Assembly (NCBI GenBank): GCA_037103525.1
Contig: JAZKLR010000077.1
Coordinates: 496,001-560,000, forward strand
Direction of reading: 5' to 3'
Length of the DNA stretch: 64,000 bases
DNA from: Ganaspis brasiliensis
Taxonomy: Eukaryota; Arthropoda; Insecta; Hymenoptera; Figitidae
The notes beneath the pieces are model-generated. The model was not told the DNA's origin. It saw nothing but the letters and a program-made list of their open reading frames with translations, and did not search any database. Shown here piece by piece: positions 1 through 12,800 of the stretch. Made by a program: the position numbers and the translations under genes. Position 1 is the first letter of the stretch. Every line of letters starts with the position of its first letter.

Positions 1-503
1 GGGATTAGAGATGGATAGAAAAGAGATTCAAATGGATAGAGTTGGGATTGATTTGGATAAAGTTTTTGGGATAGAAATAGGGGTTAAAATGGATTGGTGG
101 GATTAAACAGATGATAGGAAAATATAGACGTGAATAGAAAAAGATATACGAAATTTATTCTTCCTAATAATTTTAGAGATTAACAAAGATTCGAATGGAT
201 AAAGTTTCAAACTTATTACTTCTCTATAGAGAAAGGAAGAAAAAAGATCACCAATATGTTATTTCAAAATTGGGTTTGAAGACGTAGGCAACAATTTTTA
301 AAGAATAGATACTTAAAAGACTCATTAATAAATTTCCAAACGGCCAGACTTTTACAAAATTGTAACATTGGCAGAAAGTTTTTATAAAATGAAAATTTTG
401 ACCATTATGCAGTTTACAATTTTTCAAAATCCCATTTCATACTATGAAATTGTAGAATTTTCCATTCTGTATCTGAAATAAATTTTAAAAATTATTTTTC
501 CAG

Positions 504-3500
504 TATGTTTATCAACAGTGGATCGACGCTCAAGAGAACAATTTTTAGAATCGAATCAGCAAATATCTGTGCTTGTTGAAAAGTTCAAGATTGAAGGAGT
601 TCTTTACATGAAAGAAGTTTTACAAGATCCTGCAAGCATTAAAGAAACTCCTTTAGGATTAATGCACAAAAGTTTGGGTTTGGGTCTAGGAATCCATCCG
701 GGATGCTTTTCAACGCTCATTGCACTATATACGTAAGTTTTTTCATTTATTATTGTCATTATTATTATTTATTATTTATGATATTATATTATATAAAAAT
801 GGAAACAAGAAAAACATTTTCCATCCCTCAAAAAAGCATTAAACTTTATAATGAAACATTATATATTAAAATAATGAATATTATTTTCTAATTTTTCAGT
901 AGGGGTATGGCTGCCACATTTGCCGTTAATAAATCTGGTTTAGGACATTTTGCAGCCAGAATCATGCTTTTGCCCTTTTCTGTTGCCTTACTCAGTATAC
1001 TGTATTCAAATTCCAGTTTATATCAGTCAAGAATATTCCTTCAAACCAGTGGTTTAATTTTTAATGTTCTGACTCTCTTTTATGTATCTGGAATAGCAAT
1101 TACGGCTCTTCTCTGTAAGTTTTCAATTTTCTTTATTGTCTTATTAACAGAATACACTAGGAATGATAAAAAAAAAGATGATTTTTTTTTAAATTAAAAA
1201 GTCCGGTTTTCATTATTGAAATCGGATTTTAAAAAAAAACATAAGAAAATCTATTTAAAATATATAAACAATCTTATCGAAAAAGTAATGTTTTAAAAGA
1301 AGCCATAAATTCCTTAAAATGAAAAAGTTATAAACATTATTAAAGAAGGATGAAAAATTTTAAAAATTACACAAGAATGAAAAAAAAATTAAAAATTAGA
1401 AAATCTTTTTAAAAAATTAAATTTTTTAAGAGCATTCTTTATTAAATGTATAAAATAAATTAGAAAATCATTGAAAAAGCGTTTAAAAATTACTAAAGAG
1501 AAAAAATTTTAAAAATTGGAAAAATTGAGGGAATATTTTAAAAATTAAGGAAAAAAGCAATGAATACATTCTTTAAAAACTAGGAATAATGAGAATATAA
1601 GAAAAAAAGAAGAGTTTTTTTTTTAAAAAGGAAAAAAAATTCTATGTACTTAACAGAAAAATGATGACAAAAGGAGAAAACTTAGTATGTAGGTACAAGA
1701 TAAAATTAAATTTACATAATATAAAAGACAAAATGGCTTTGAAAAAATTAGAAAAATTAAGTAATTTTGTACAAATCTAGATAACAAAATCGAATAAATG
1801 TTTTAAAAAAATTCAAAATTATAAGATAAAAATTGAATAATTTTAAAGAACGGAAAGTATTTTTAAGAAATGGAAAAATTGTGATGTAATTTAAAAATCA
1901 AATACAATTTAAAGAATGATAAAAAAAATTATGAAAGAAAAAAAAAAGTTACATAAAAAAGGAACAAAATTTATTGTAAATATTTGACTAATTTTAAAAA
2001 AATTACTAAAACATAAAATCTGGTAAAAATCTACTAAAAAATATAAGGGGTAACAAAAATAAAGTTAAAAAATGTAAAAAGACAATTAAAAAGTCTATAA
2101 AAGAAAACTAATACCTACATCCTTAAAAAATAACAAAATTAAGAACAACTAAACAAAAAAAATGTTAATAATACAAAACTTAAAACAATCATAACAACAA
2201 TTTTTGACAATTTTAGAAATATCAAGGAAATCTAAGAATGTTATGAAATATAAGGTAAATTTGCGAAAAAATAGACAGATTGTGTAAATAAGTTGAATAA
2301 ATTTACAAAAAAATGAGAAAATCTAAAAAAGATTAGAAAATAAAAAAAAAATATTTTACTCATTTTCCTTCCAGGAAAGAAAAATTAAAAAAACATGTTA
2401 TAATGCACGAGAAAAAAGTTTGGATAAAAAAAATAATAATATAGAATTAAAACTACGCGAAACTACGTAAGAATTAAAAAAAATTATTTAAAAAAGAAGA
2501 AAAACAAAAAAAAACGTCTCAAACAAGAAAATCTTCAGAAAAAAAATATAGGTACTGAATTTTTTTAAAAAAATTATAGAAAAATAATTAACAAAAATTA
2601 ATTAATAAACGAAACGAAAAATTTCTTGAATATTATAAAAACAAAATTGTGTAATAAAAAGTTAAATAATTTGCGTAAAAAAAAGAAATGTATATAGAAA
2701 ATCTTAAAATAGAAAAGCAGAAACAAAAAATAAAGAAATTATCAGAAGCAAAAAAAAACAAAATCTTTTAAAAACGAGAAAACTGAATTAATTATGAAAA
2801 AAAATTAAACTGTTTCGGTAAAGTGAATTTCTTATACATTTTTTTTTAAATGTAAGAACATTTCTGAATATGTAAAATAATTTATTTTTGATATTGAAAT
2901 TTAGATTAATTGAAATTTGAAAGTTTGAATAAATTAAAATAGGAGTTAATTGATCTTTGGAATTATTGAATTATTTGTATTATGACTTAAAAATATGAAC
3001 ATTTATTGCTTAAATCTGTCTCTTTTTACCAAAAATTGTTATTTCCTATTTTTCCAATTTTTAAAATTTTCAAAATATTAAAACTTTAATTTTTCTAGAT
3101 TTTCTCATAGATTACGAATTTTTGTCAATTTTTGTAAACACCCTGATCTTAATTGGGAATTTGTTTTAGTTTTTTAAAACTGGACTGAATTTCCGACAAA
3201 TTTTGAAGCCTTTTTGATTTGAATCATGGTTTAAATGCAAATTACCCGATAATTTCAATCGTGACTAAATTATTGATTTATTTATAATTTTAAAATTAAC
3301 TAATTTCACCTCCTTTTCGACGCTTCTTTTCGATAAAATGCTTTTTGGAACGTCAATTTAATATAATTCTATCTAAAAAACAAATGCAATATGAAGTGAA
3401 CTCAGAAATTTTTGCAAAATAATTTTTAATCAATCGTCAGTTCAAGATAATGCTATGTTAATTTCAGTATAATAAGATGACAAATGAAATAAGTGTTCAA

Positions 3501-5949
3501 TATGATTCCTTTACAAGTGATGACATGTTTCGAAATTTGATAATTTTAATTTTTTTTTTAATTTTAATATTTTATTATAATACTATTATTAATTGTTAAA
3601 TTTTCTAAAAGTAAAGTACACTTTAAACCCGAATTAGTAAAAATTGGTCACTAATTCAAAATAATGGAAATTTCCACTAACTTCTAGAAAAAATTCACTA
3701 TTTTGGTTAGTAGATTTTTATTTTTTACTAAACTTTTAAAGAAAAGTTATGAATATAAATAACACAAATCTAACAGAATTTTAGTTAAGTAGAATTTTTC
3801 AAGATAATTTTAAGTGAGTCAAAATTTTAAATGCTAAAATAGCTATTTCACTAAATCTTCATTTTTTCAGATTTGTATTTGTGTGAATTGATATTTGATA
3901 GAATTCATAAAACACCTAATTGAAAAAAATTCCATTAAACTCGAATTCTTCTAAATAAAAAGTTTTTTAAAAAGAAATTCTGTTAAGGATATTTGATCTT
4001 ATGACATAACCTCAAACTAAAAATTAGCTATTATCATGAAAATAAAGTAAAATAAAAATTGTTTTTAACAAATTTTGAAAGATCTACTTGTACAATTTTC
4101 AAATAAAATTATTTTGGATTAACATATTTTGCCACTCACGCATTATTGAATATTTTGCGTTTTTTTCTTAAAATCTAATGAAAAATTGCATTTTTTATCC
4201 AATTGTGTCAAATAATAGCTTATTTTATTCTTTGAAACATTCTCTATAATTCTACTCATAGAATTTCATTAAAAATGTATTGTTTAGAAACAATATACAA
4301 AACCTAATAGATAAATTTCATTTTGTTCATTACCTTTTAACTAAAGATTTTTAATAAAATTCTATGAGTAGATTTATATAGAATGTTTCAAAGAACGAAA
4401 TGAGACATTATTTAATATAATTGCATAAAAATTGCAATTTTTTATTAGATTTGAAGAAAAAACACATAATGGTAAATAATGTGTAAATGACAAAATATTT
4501 TAATCAAAAGTAATTTTATTTGATAGTTGTATAAGTAAAATTTTTAAAATTTATTAAGGGCAATTTTTGTTTTAATTAATTTTCATGATAAAAACTAATT
4601 TTTAGTTTGAGGTTATGTTATAGGGTCAAACATCCTTAAATATGAATTCAGTGACCTAAGAATTCTGTTAAGTAAAAGTTGAATTAAAAATAAATTCGAA
4701 ACATGAAAACTTGGTTTAAAAAAATTCTATCTAAAATTCTGTAAAATGAATTTTATAATTTATTCCTGTCACTTGAGTACGTAGAGCATTCTAAAAAATA
4801 TGATTAATTTCTAAGAAATGTTAAAGAAAATGTTAATTTTAATAACACATCCAAAAATAGTACTTCAGAACTAAAAGCATTAATGATGCTCGAAAGAAAT
4901 AAATTATTATTTTTTGTGGAACAATTTCAATAAGCACTTTAAGTATACGACTATCTATAGAAATAATTTTAGAAAAGGAAGACTGAAATAAAGCTTCAGA
5001 GCTCATAGATAATAAAATATTAAATAACATTATAAACTTGTATTGAAAATAGGTCATGAAGGAATCATATTGAACCCCAGCTTCACTTGTCATTTTATTA
5101 CACTGAAATTGTCTTAGCATTATCTTGAACTGACGATTGATTAAAAATTAATTTGCAAAAATTTCCGAGTTCTCTTCATATTGCATTTGTTTTGAGATAG
5201 AATTATATTGAATTGACGTTCGAGAAAGCATTTTATCGAAGGAAAGCGTCGTTTTAATCTATAATTAATTTGGATTTACAGTTCCGAGTTTCCGGGTGAG
5301 ATACTATCAAGAGAAACGTGAAGGTCTTTATGGAGGAGCGATGTTTTTCGTATCTTACACTCTTCTAAGTTTACCTCTCAGCTTGATTTCAACTTTAATT
5401 ACCATTGGAATTTTAGTACCTGTTTTGAATCTCGATCTTTCATCCTGGTTTTATACACTGGGTGTACTTTGGGCAAGCTACGTTGCAGCGGAGCAGATAG
5501 CAATTGCATTTTTAATGATTGTTGAATGCCCTTTAACTGGAGCAATATCGGCACTTTACATAATTCTCGTTTCCCTTGTAATAGCATCGGGAACCATGAG
5601 AAGTTTCAGAAATTTGCCAGAATGGCTGGCAACTGCTTCGAGTGGTCTTCCAACTCGTTATGCTTCACTTGCTTTAAATCAGCTGGCCTTGGATAATTCT
5701 GAAATTCAAAATTTGGCCTACGATGAAAGTATACAATGTCCTGGAGCTAAAGAATTCTGCAGGTATCCTGACGGAAAAACTTATTTAATTGAGCGTTTCA
5801 CGAGAGAAGGTGAAAATCATTCAAATATTTTAAATGTTAATTTGAACTTTCTAGTATCCCTGGCATTCTCCCTGGGATTAATAATTCTTAACAGTATTTT
5901 GTATATTTTACCTCTTCCCGCTCGAATTAAAGTGAAATTTAGGGAATAA
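504..5949 (+). CDS. ABCG5/ABCG8-like half ABC transporter, 3' part (last three exons)
   Basis: Three exons join in frame: 504-732, 900-1114 and 5282-5949 (stop at 5947-5949), with GT-AG junctions throughout. They encode about 370 C-terminal residues; the ATPase half lies upstream of the window. The first exon carries DRRSREQ, which matches the linker after the ATPase domain in ABCG8 (sterolin-2). The next two give a hydrophobic membrane domain with the family signature YYQEKREGLYGG before a helix, then a large last loop with a CPGAKEFC cysteine pair and a final membrane span. Family knowledge: ABCG5 and ABCG8 pair at the plasma membrane to export sterols; the insect role is less clear. The cysteine pair in the last loop recalls ABCG5, so I do not choose between the two. 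The 4.2-kb intron before the last exon is filled by two repeats. The gene converges on OXCT1. Confidence 0.85.
1200..3300. repeat. AT-rich dispersed repeat in the ABCG intron, copy 1
   Basis: A 2-kb stretch made largely of short runs such as AAAATTAAAAA with no coding potential. It is colinear with intronic sequence of DDX20 at about 33860-36000. Matching landmarks are TCGAATAAATGTTTT near 1793 and 34591, and AATTGAAATTTGAAAGTTTG near 2910 with its near copy at 35507. Boundaries are approximate. It may be a relic non-autonomous transposon, but no target duplication was identified. Confidence 0.55.
3313..5257. mobile_element. 2-kb foldback element (long imperfect inverted repeat) in the ABCG intron
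   Basis: The two halves, about 3313-4290 and 4300-5257, are imperfect reverse complements over nearly their whole length. Outer ends: TTTTCGATAAAATGCTTTTT at 3336 pairs with the complement of GCATTTTATCGAAGG near 5228. Inner landmark: GACATAACCTCAAACTAAAA at 4001 pairs with the complement of TTTTTAGTTTGAGGTTATG near 4598. The right end stops about 25 bp before the 3' splice site of the last ABCG exon. No transposase is visible, so it looks like a non-autonomous foldback. Confidence 0.75.
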
Positions 5950-6897
5950 ATTCAAGAATTTAATTTTCAAATTTCAACGAATGTTAAATCATTTTATTGA
6001 ATTTGTTTATACCGTTTTCAGTTTTAAAGTGAGTAGTTATATTATAGTAGTTCCGAATCACTTCCAGAATGAGAGTTTACCGATTTTATAGTGATAATTT
6101 GTTTTGCAAACTCTTAAACAAATTAGGAATGAGACGTGCTAATTTAACACTTTCCCTCACTTAAATAAGTAAACTGAACGTGACTGAGATGAGGAAATAC
6201 TATATAGATGTAGATTTTAATGAAATTTTGTAGAATTATGAAAAATAGACACGTAAATTGTAAATTTCTTGTAATTCTTCTTGAATTTTGTGAAGGAAAA
6301 AGCAGTGCCAAACCAAGGAAGGTTATGAATCATTCCGATTTTTTTTTCTAATTAGAAACTTGAATCATCTATTCTCCATATAGATGATTTTCTGTAATAA
6401 ATCAAATTAGAAAATTCGCAATATGTTTTATGTATCCTTTTTGATGCAATAAATTGTAAGTATTTTCATTTTTAAATCTGTATGCTATCAATCTATCCAA
6501 ATATATTCTTTTAGTTTATATGCTTTATTTTTAAAATATTAATATGAAAGGATATAATTCTCTCTTATCAAAACTGTGTTTATTAATTAATAACTTTTAT
6601 TTAAACTATTTGAACAGACATCTGTAAATCTGTACATAATTTGTAAAATAATATTATTACATATTGTAATTCGAATTTTAATAACAAAGATTAAAATGCA
6701 TTTTTAGTCAAGTTCGATATTTAAAAATATAATTAAAAATCTTATTTTACATGTAAACGAAAATAATATTTTAAATCGAGAGTATATTTAAACAAAATTG
6801 TTTTTTTAATCCGTTGATTGACATTGGCGTCTTTTCGTCACATCGTCAATCAAGGAATTAAAAGTTAAATGCAAATGTGTAGGTATTTTATTTACAA
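5950..6897. other. Convergent intergenic region, ABCG and OXCT1 3' UTRs
   Basis: No gene is visible between the ABCG stop and the OXCT1 stop. AATAAA at 6448-6453 is a plausible ABCG polyadenylation signal. The rest is AT-rich sequence without recognisable repeats. Confidence 0.5.
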
Positions 6898-9800
6898 TTA
6901 ATTATCCAGGGAAACCTGAGCCATTTCTTTGAGGTCATCAGCAACAGAAAATTCACAGCCAGTCGAACTGACGATTTCACTTATGTCAACATTCGGTGCT
7001 ATTTCTATAAGTTTCAGACCTTCGCCTTTAATGACTTCAAAAACTGCCAAATCAGTGATTATTAAATCTACACACTCCTGACCTGAAAAATGCAAAAAAG
7101 CATGAAAATTGAAATAAACCACGTTTATTCAAACTGAATTTGAAAAAGGCAATATAAATTAATTAAATTTTTAATCATCAAATTACCAGTAATAGGTAAA
7201 GAACAATTAGCCAATATTTTTGGACTGCCATCACGAGCTTTGTGTTCCATTGTGACAATAACTTTTGTGTTTTCCGCAGACACAAGGTCCATTGCTCCTC
7301 CCATTCCTTTCACCATTGTTCCAGGTATCATCCAGTTTGCTAAATCTCCTCTTTGTGAAACTTGCATCGCTCCCAGGATTGTTAAATCGACGTGGCCCCT
7401 AAATTATGATAATTTTAATAATGTTAATGTTATAAAAAAAAATATATACACATACTGGCAACGTTAAGCGCGCGGCAAACTTTGCTTTGATGTTGGTCAT
7501 TTAAAATTAAAAATTTTTGCAAATTCAAATAATGAAAATTACGAAATTGAAGAATATATCTGAAAAATAACGAAAATAATTGACAGTTAAAAACAAAATT
7601 CTAAAAATGGCTACATAATTACACAATTTAAAAGAATAGTTTAAAAACTTAAACAATAAATATTCAATTTAAACAAAACAGTTGAAAAATTATAGAAATA
7701 ACTGTTGGAAATAATTGCAAATTGAACTACTGGATCGGAAATCGAAAAAAATAATTGAAATTGAAGAAAATAATAAAAATTTGAGAATTAAATTTAACAT
7801 TTAGGAATTAAATTTAAAATTTATGAATTAAATTAAAAATTTGAAACAATAATTTAAAATTGAAAAAAAATTACAAAATGACGAAAATAATTGACAATTG
7901 AAAACAAAATTCCAAAAAATGGCTTGATTAATACACAATTGAACAAAATAAATTAAAAAATCTAAGAATAATTATAAACTTTTAGAATACTAATTGAAAA
8001 TTGAAAAAATTGTAGAAAATAATTAAAAATTACAGAAAATAATTAAGAATTGAAAGAAATAGTTGACGAGAATAATTGAAAAATTAAAGAAATTAAGTGA
8101 AAAATGACTGAAATAATTGTCAATTAAAAAAAATCCAAAAAATGACTACATTAATAAGCAATTGGAAAAAATAATTGAGAAAATTAAACAAGAAATATTA
8201 AATTTAAGAAAATAATTGCAATTTGAAAAATTAAGAAAATTACAGGAATAATTATTGAAAATAAATGCACATTTAACAAGTGGATTGAAAATCGAAAAAA
8301 ATAATTGAAAATTGAAAAAAGCAATTATAAGTTGAAAAATTGAATTGAATTTTAAAGAATATACTTAAAAATTGAAAAAAAGTAATTGAAAAAAGCAAAA
8401 TTTAATAAATATAATAGAAGAAAACAATTGAAAACTGAAGAATGGGAATAAAAGTTGAAGAATTGAATTAAAAATTAAAGAAAATAATTGCAAAATTGTA
8501 TTGAAAATTAAAGAAACTTAATGATAATCGAACAAAATAATAGGAAGAAGGTGATAATTTTTTAATATTAAAGAAAATAATTGAATATTGTAAAGTGGAA
8601 TTTAAATTTGAAGAAAATAATTGTCAATTGAAAACAACATTCAAAAAATGGATAGATTAATACACAATCGAACAAAATAATTTTAAAAATCGAAGAATAA
8701 TTATAAACTTTTAGAATACTAATAGAAAATTGAAAAAATTATAGAAAATAATTAAAAATTACAGAAAATAATTAAGAATTGAAAGAAATAGTTGACGAGA
8801 ATAATTGAAAAATTAAAGAAATTATGTGAAAAATGACGAAAATAATTGTCAATTTAAAAAAAACCCAAAAAATGACTACATTAATAGGCAATTGAAAAAA
8901 ATAATTGAAAAAATTAAACAGGAAATATTAAATTTAAGAAAATAATTGCAATTTGAAAAATTATGAAAATTACAGGAATAATTATTGGAAATAAATGCAC
9001 ATTTAACAACTGGATTGAAAAACGAAAAAAATAATTGAAAATTGAAAAAAGCAATTATAAGTTGAAAAATTGAATTGAATTTTAAAGAATATACTTAAAA
9101 ATTGAAAAAAAGTAATTGAAAAAAGCTGAGAATTAATGAATATAGTAGAAGAAAACAATTCAAAACTGAAGAATGGAAATAAAAATTGAAGAATTGAATT
9201 AAAAATTAAAGGAAATAATTGCAAAATTATGTTTAAAATTAAAGAAACTTAATGATAATCGAACAAAATAATTTAGGAAAAAAGCGATAATTTTTTAATA
9301 TTAAAGAAAATAATTGAATATTGAAAAAAAGTGGAATTCAAATTTGAAGAAAATAATTGTCAATTGAAAACAACATTCAAAATATGGATAGATTAATACA
9401 CAACGAACAAAATAAATTAAAAAATCTAAGAATAATTATAAAATTTTAAGATCATAATTGAAAATTGAAAAAATTGTAGGAAATAATTGAATATTGAGAA
9501 AAATAATTAATAATTATGGAAAGTATGTGAAAAATTAAGAAAATAATTGTGATTTGAAAAGAAAATTTTAAAATTGGCTAGATTAATAGACAATTGAACA
9601 AAATAATTGAAAAAATTAAACAAGAAATAATAAATTTGAAAAAAATAATTGCAAATTGAAAAATTAAGAAAATTATAGGAATAATTTTTTGAAATTATTG
9701 CACATTTAACAACTTAATTGAAAATCGAAAAAAATAATTAAAAGTGAAAAAAATAATTGAAAATTGAAGAAAGCAATTCAAAATTGAAAAAAATAATTGA

Positions 9801-12800
9801 ATAAATTGAATAATTGATTGATAAAATTAAAGACATTTAATGATAATAGAAGTAAATAATAGATAAAAGACGATACTTTTTTAAAATTAAAGAAAGTAAT
9901 TGAAAATTGGAAAGTGGAATTTAAATTTGAAGAAAATAACTGAGAATTGAAGAGAATAGTTCCGGAATTGAATAATTGAATTGAAATTCTAAAATAATTT
10001 CTGTGAGTGGAAAAAATAATTGAAAAAATCAGAAAATTATTGAATATTGAGGAATTAATTGAAAATTGATAAAAATAATTGAAAAAAAAGAAAATAATTA
10101 AAAAAGCAAGAAATAAATTGGAAATTAAAGAATTAAATGGAAATTTCAAGAAAATAATAGATAATTAAAAGAAAAATTACAATATGACGAAAATAATTAA
10201 AAATTAAAGAAATAAATTGAAGATTAAAGAATTAAATTGAAAATTTAAGAAATTAGTTGATAATTGATAGAAAAATTACAAAATGACTAAAATAATTAAA
10301 TATTAAAGGAAATAATTGAGAAATGAGGAAAATAATTAACAATCTAAAGAAAAATTCGAAACAGAATAAAATAATTTTAAAAAATTAAAGAATAGGTTAT
10401 ACAATTTAAAGAGAATAATTGCATATTGAAAACTGTGAAAAATTATAGATTTATTTATTAATGAAACTAAAATTACTTGAACTGAAAATAACTGATTTAA
10501 AACAAAAAAATATCTAAGTGCCAAACTTCAGGTGTGGACAGAATGAAAGAATCAATAAATAAATCCTGTGGATTATTATTATTTTAAAGAAAATGTTAAG
10601 TAATAATAAAATATACCCTCTGATCATGGCGAAACTTTCATCACTGCTAAAGTACGAAGCTCCTGGAAGTACTGTAACTGTTTCTTTTCCAGCATTTATC
10701 AAGTCAGGATCAACTTCAGATTCTTCTGGAAATGGACCTAATCCCAAAATTCCATTTTCGGATTGCAACGTCACTTTTATTCCTTTTGGAATATAATTAC
10801 TAGCAAGCATTGGCATGCCAATACCCAAATTAGCTGAAATAAATAATATTTAACATTATTAATTTCACCAAATTTTGAAGGATCCAGTTATACATATTTC
10901 ATCTACATAACATTATTCTGTGATTGGAAGTGGAAATTTGACCTGATTTAAAATTAAAGGAGACAAAAGGGAGAAAAAGAAAATATGTCTCTTAATTTTC
11001 TTATTTACAAAAATCTTTGCAAACAATTTAGTCGACATCAATTTGATTAAGGAAACAATTTAAGCAACAGGATTTTTTAAACAAAAATAATTTAATAAAA
11101 GATTTTAAAAAATATGCTGACATTTATTTCCAAAGATTTTTGAAAATAAAAAATCAATCATTATTTCACATACATACAGAAAACTCAAATACCTTTTTTT
11201 TTTAAAGAAAAACTTACCGTACATTCCATTTTTAAATTCTAGAGCTGCTCTTCTTATAATTCTATCTCTAGCCTTGCTTGCGGGCGTTGCTTTTTTAGGT
11301 TTCATTGTCTGCTTCGTTGATCTTCTCTAATACAAAAATCAAAGGATGAGTATACAAAATACAAATGTTTAAAATGTTATCAATGATTAATTATATCAAT
11401 TATCATTATCATTGATAACTTTCTTACATTATTTTTATCATTTAAAAAAATTCAATTGAGTTAGGATTTCAATAATTTTTTCCTAAAAAATTCTATGAAT
11501 AAATAAACGTACCTCAATGCGTTTTTCATAAGCAGGACCTTTAATAATTCTATCTACATATATTCCAGGTAAATGTACATTATCAGGATCCAACTGTCCA
11601 ATTTCCACGATTTCTTCAACTTCTGCTATCGATATTTTTGCAGCTTTACACATGATTGGATTGAAATTTCTAGCTGACTTTCTGAAGATTAAATTGCCTG
11701 CTTTATCGGCTTTCCACGCTTTGACTAGTGCAAAATCTCCAGTTATTGCTGTTTCGAGAACGTACTCTCGTCCATTAAAGTCTTGAGTGTCCCTCGGATC
11801 CCCAGATATTTCTGGCTCGCCTGATCCATTATATTTTACAACTACGTTACCCTCCTGAATAATTGTGCCACAACCTGTCAGAGTATAAAATGCTGGAATA
11901 CCAGCTCCTCCCGCTCTCACTCTTTCGGCTAAAGTACCCTAAGAGATAAATCTTACAAAATTATTTACAATAAATTTAGAAAAAGAGACAATTTTTATTT
12001 AGAGAAGAATCACCATCAATATGGATCGGTTTCAAATACTGGAACTTTTAGAATTTTCGGAGAAAAATCACTGCTTGAAAACGATCCATTTATACAGGGT
12101 GTCTACCGAAACATAATTTTCAAATTCCCGGTTCTAAAATTTCATTTTTCTCGGATTTTTTTTTATTACGATTAATAGCTATAATTATATTTATTAAAAT
12201 AATTATCGATTAATAAGAAATATTAAGCAGATTGGGTATAAAAAATCAAAACACGGCTTTCTTAATTAAAAAAATATATTATAATTTATTTTATGAACTA
12301 ATCAGTCGACAATTCAAAATCGCGGGTCCAACGTGGCTGACATTTTTTTTTAAATGCAGGACTTGCTGATTGAAAATAGTAAAAAAAAGTGACTTTTTAA
12401 TTTTAAAAAATGAGCTAATGGTGAGTTTTAAAGTGAAAAAAATAAGTACGTAATATATAAGTTTTTAAGGTAAAATTTATCTTTGAAAAAAATAATTCCA
12501 AAATGGCAAAAAAAAAAAAAATAGAAGTTTGGAGAAACAAAATGAAAGATGACAAAACTAATTAAAAATTAAGTAAAAAATTAAAAATTTAAAGAAAAGG
12601 CTTGGAAAATGACAAAAATAATTGAAAAATGGAAAAACAAAATAAAAACTTCATGTCAATACATAATTAAAAAATTGACGATTAAAGAAAATAATTAAAT
12701 ACTTGAAAAATCATAAAATTAATAGAAATTTGAAGAAAATACTATAAAAATGATAAAAATGAATAAATTAAAAAAAAAAAAAAAAAACTGAGAAATGACA

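Noticed and set aside
4839..5120. 93-codon minus-strand frame in the ABCG intron
   Set aside because: It lies in the right arm of the foldback and is disrupted in the matching left arm, so coding is unlikely.
9003..10149. Minus-strand reading frames rich in Phe, Ser and Ile over the AATTGAAAA array
   Set aside because: They come from the minisatellite word read in a stop-poor frame; there are no domains and the same artefact appears at 20507, 52107 and 56414.
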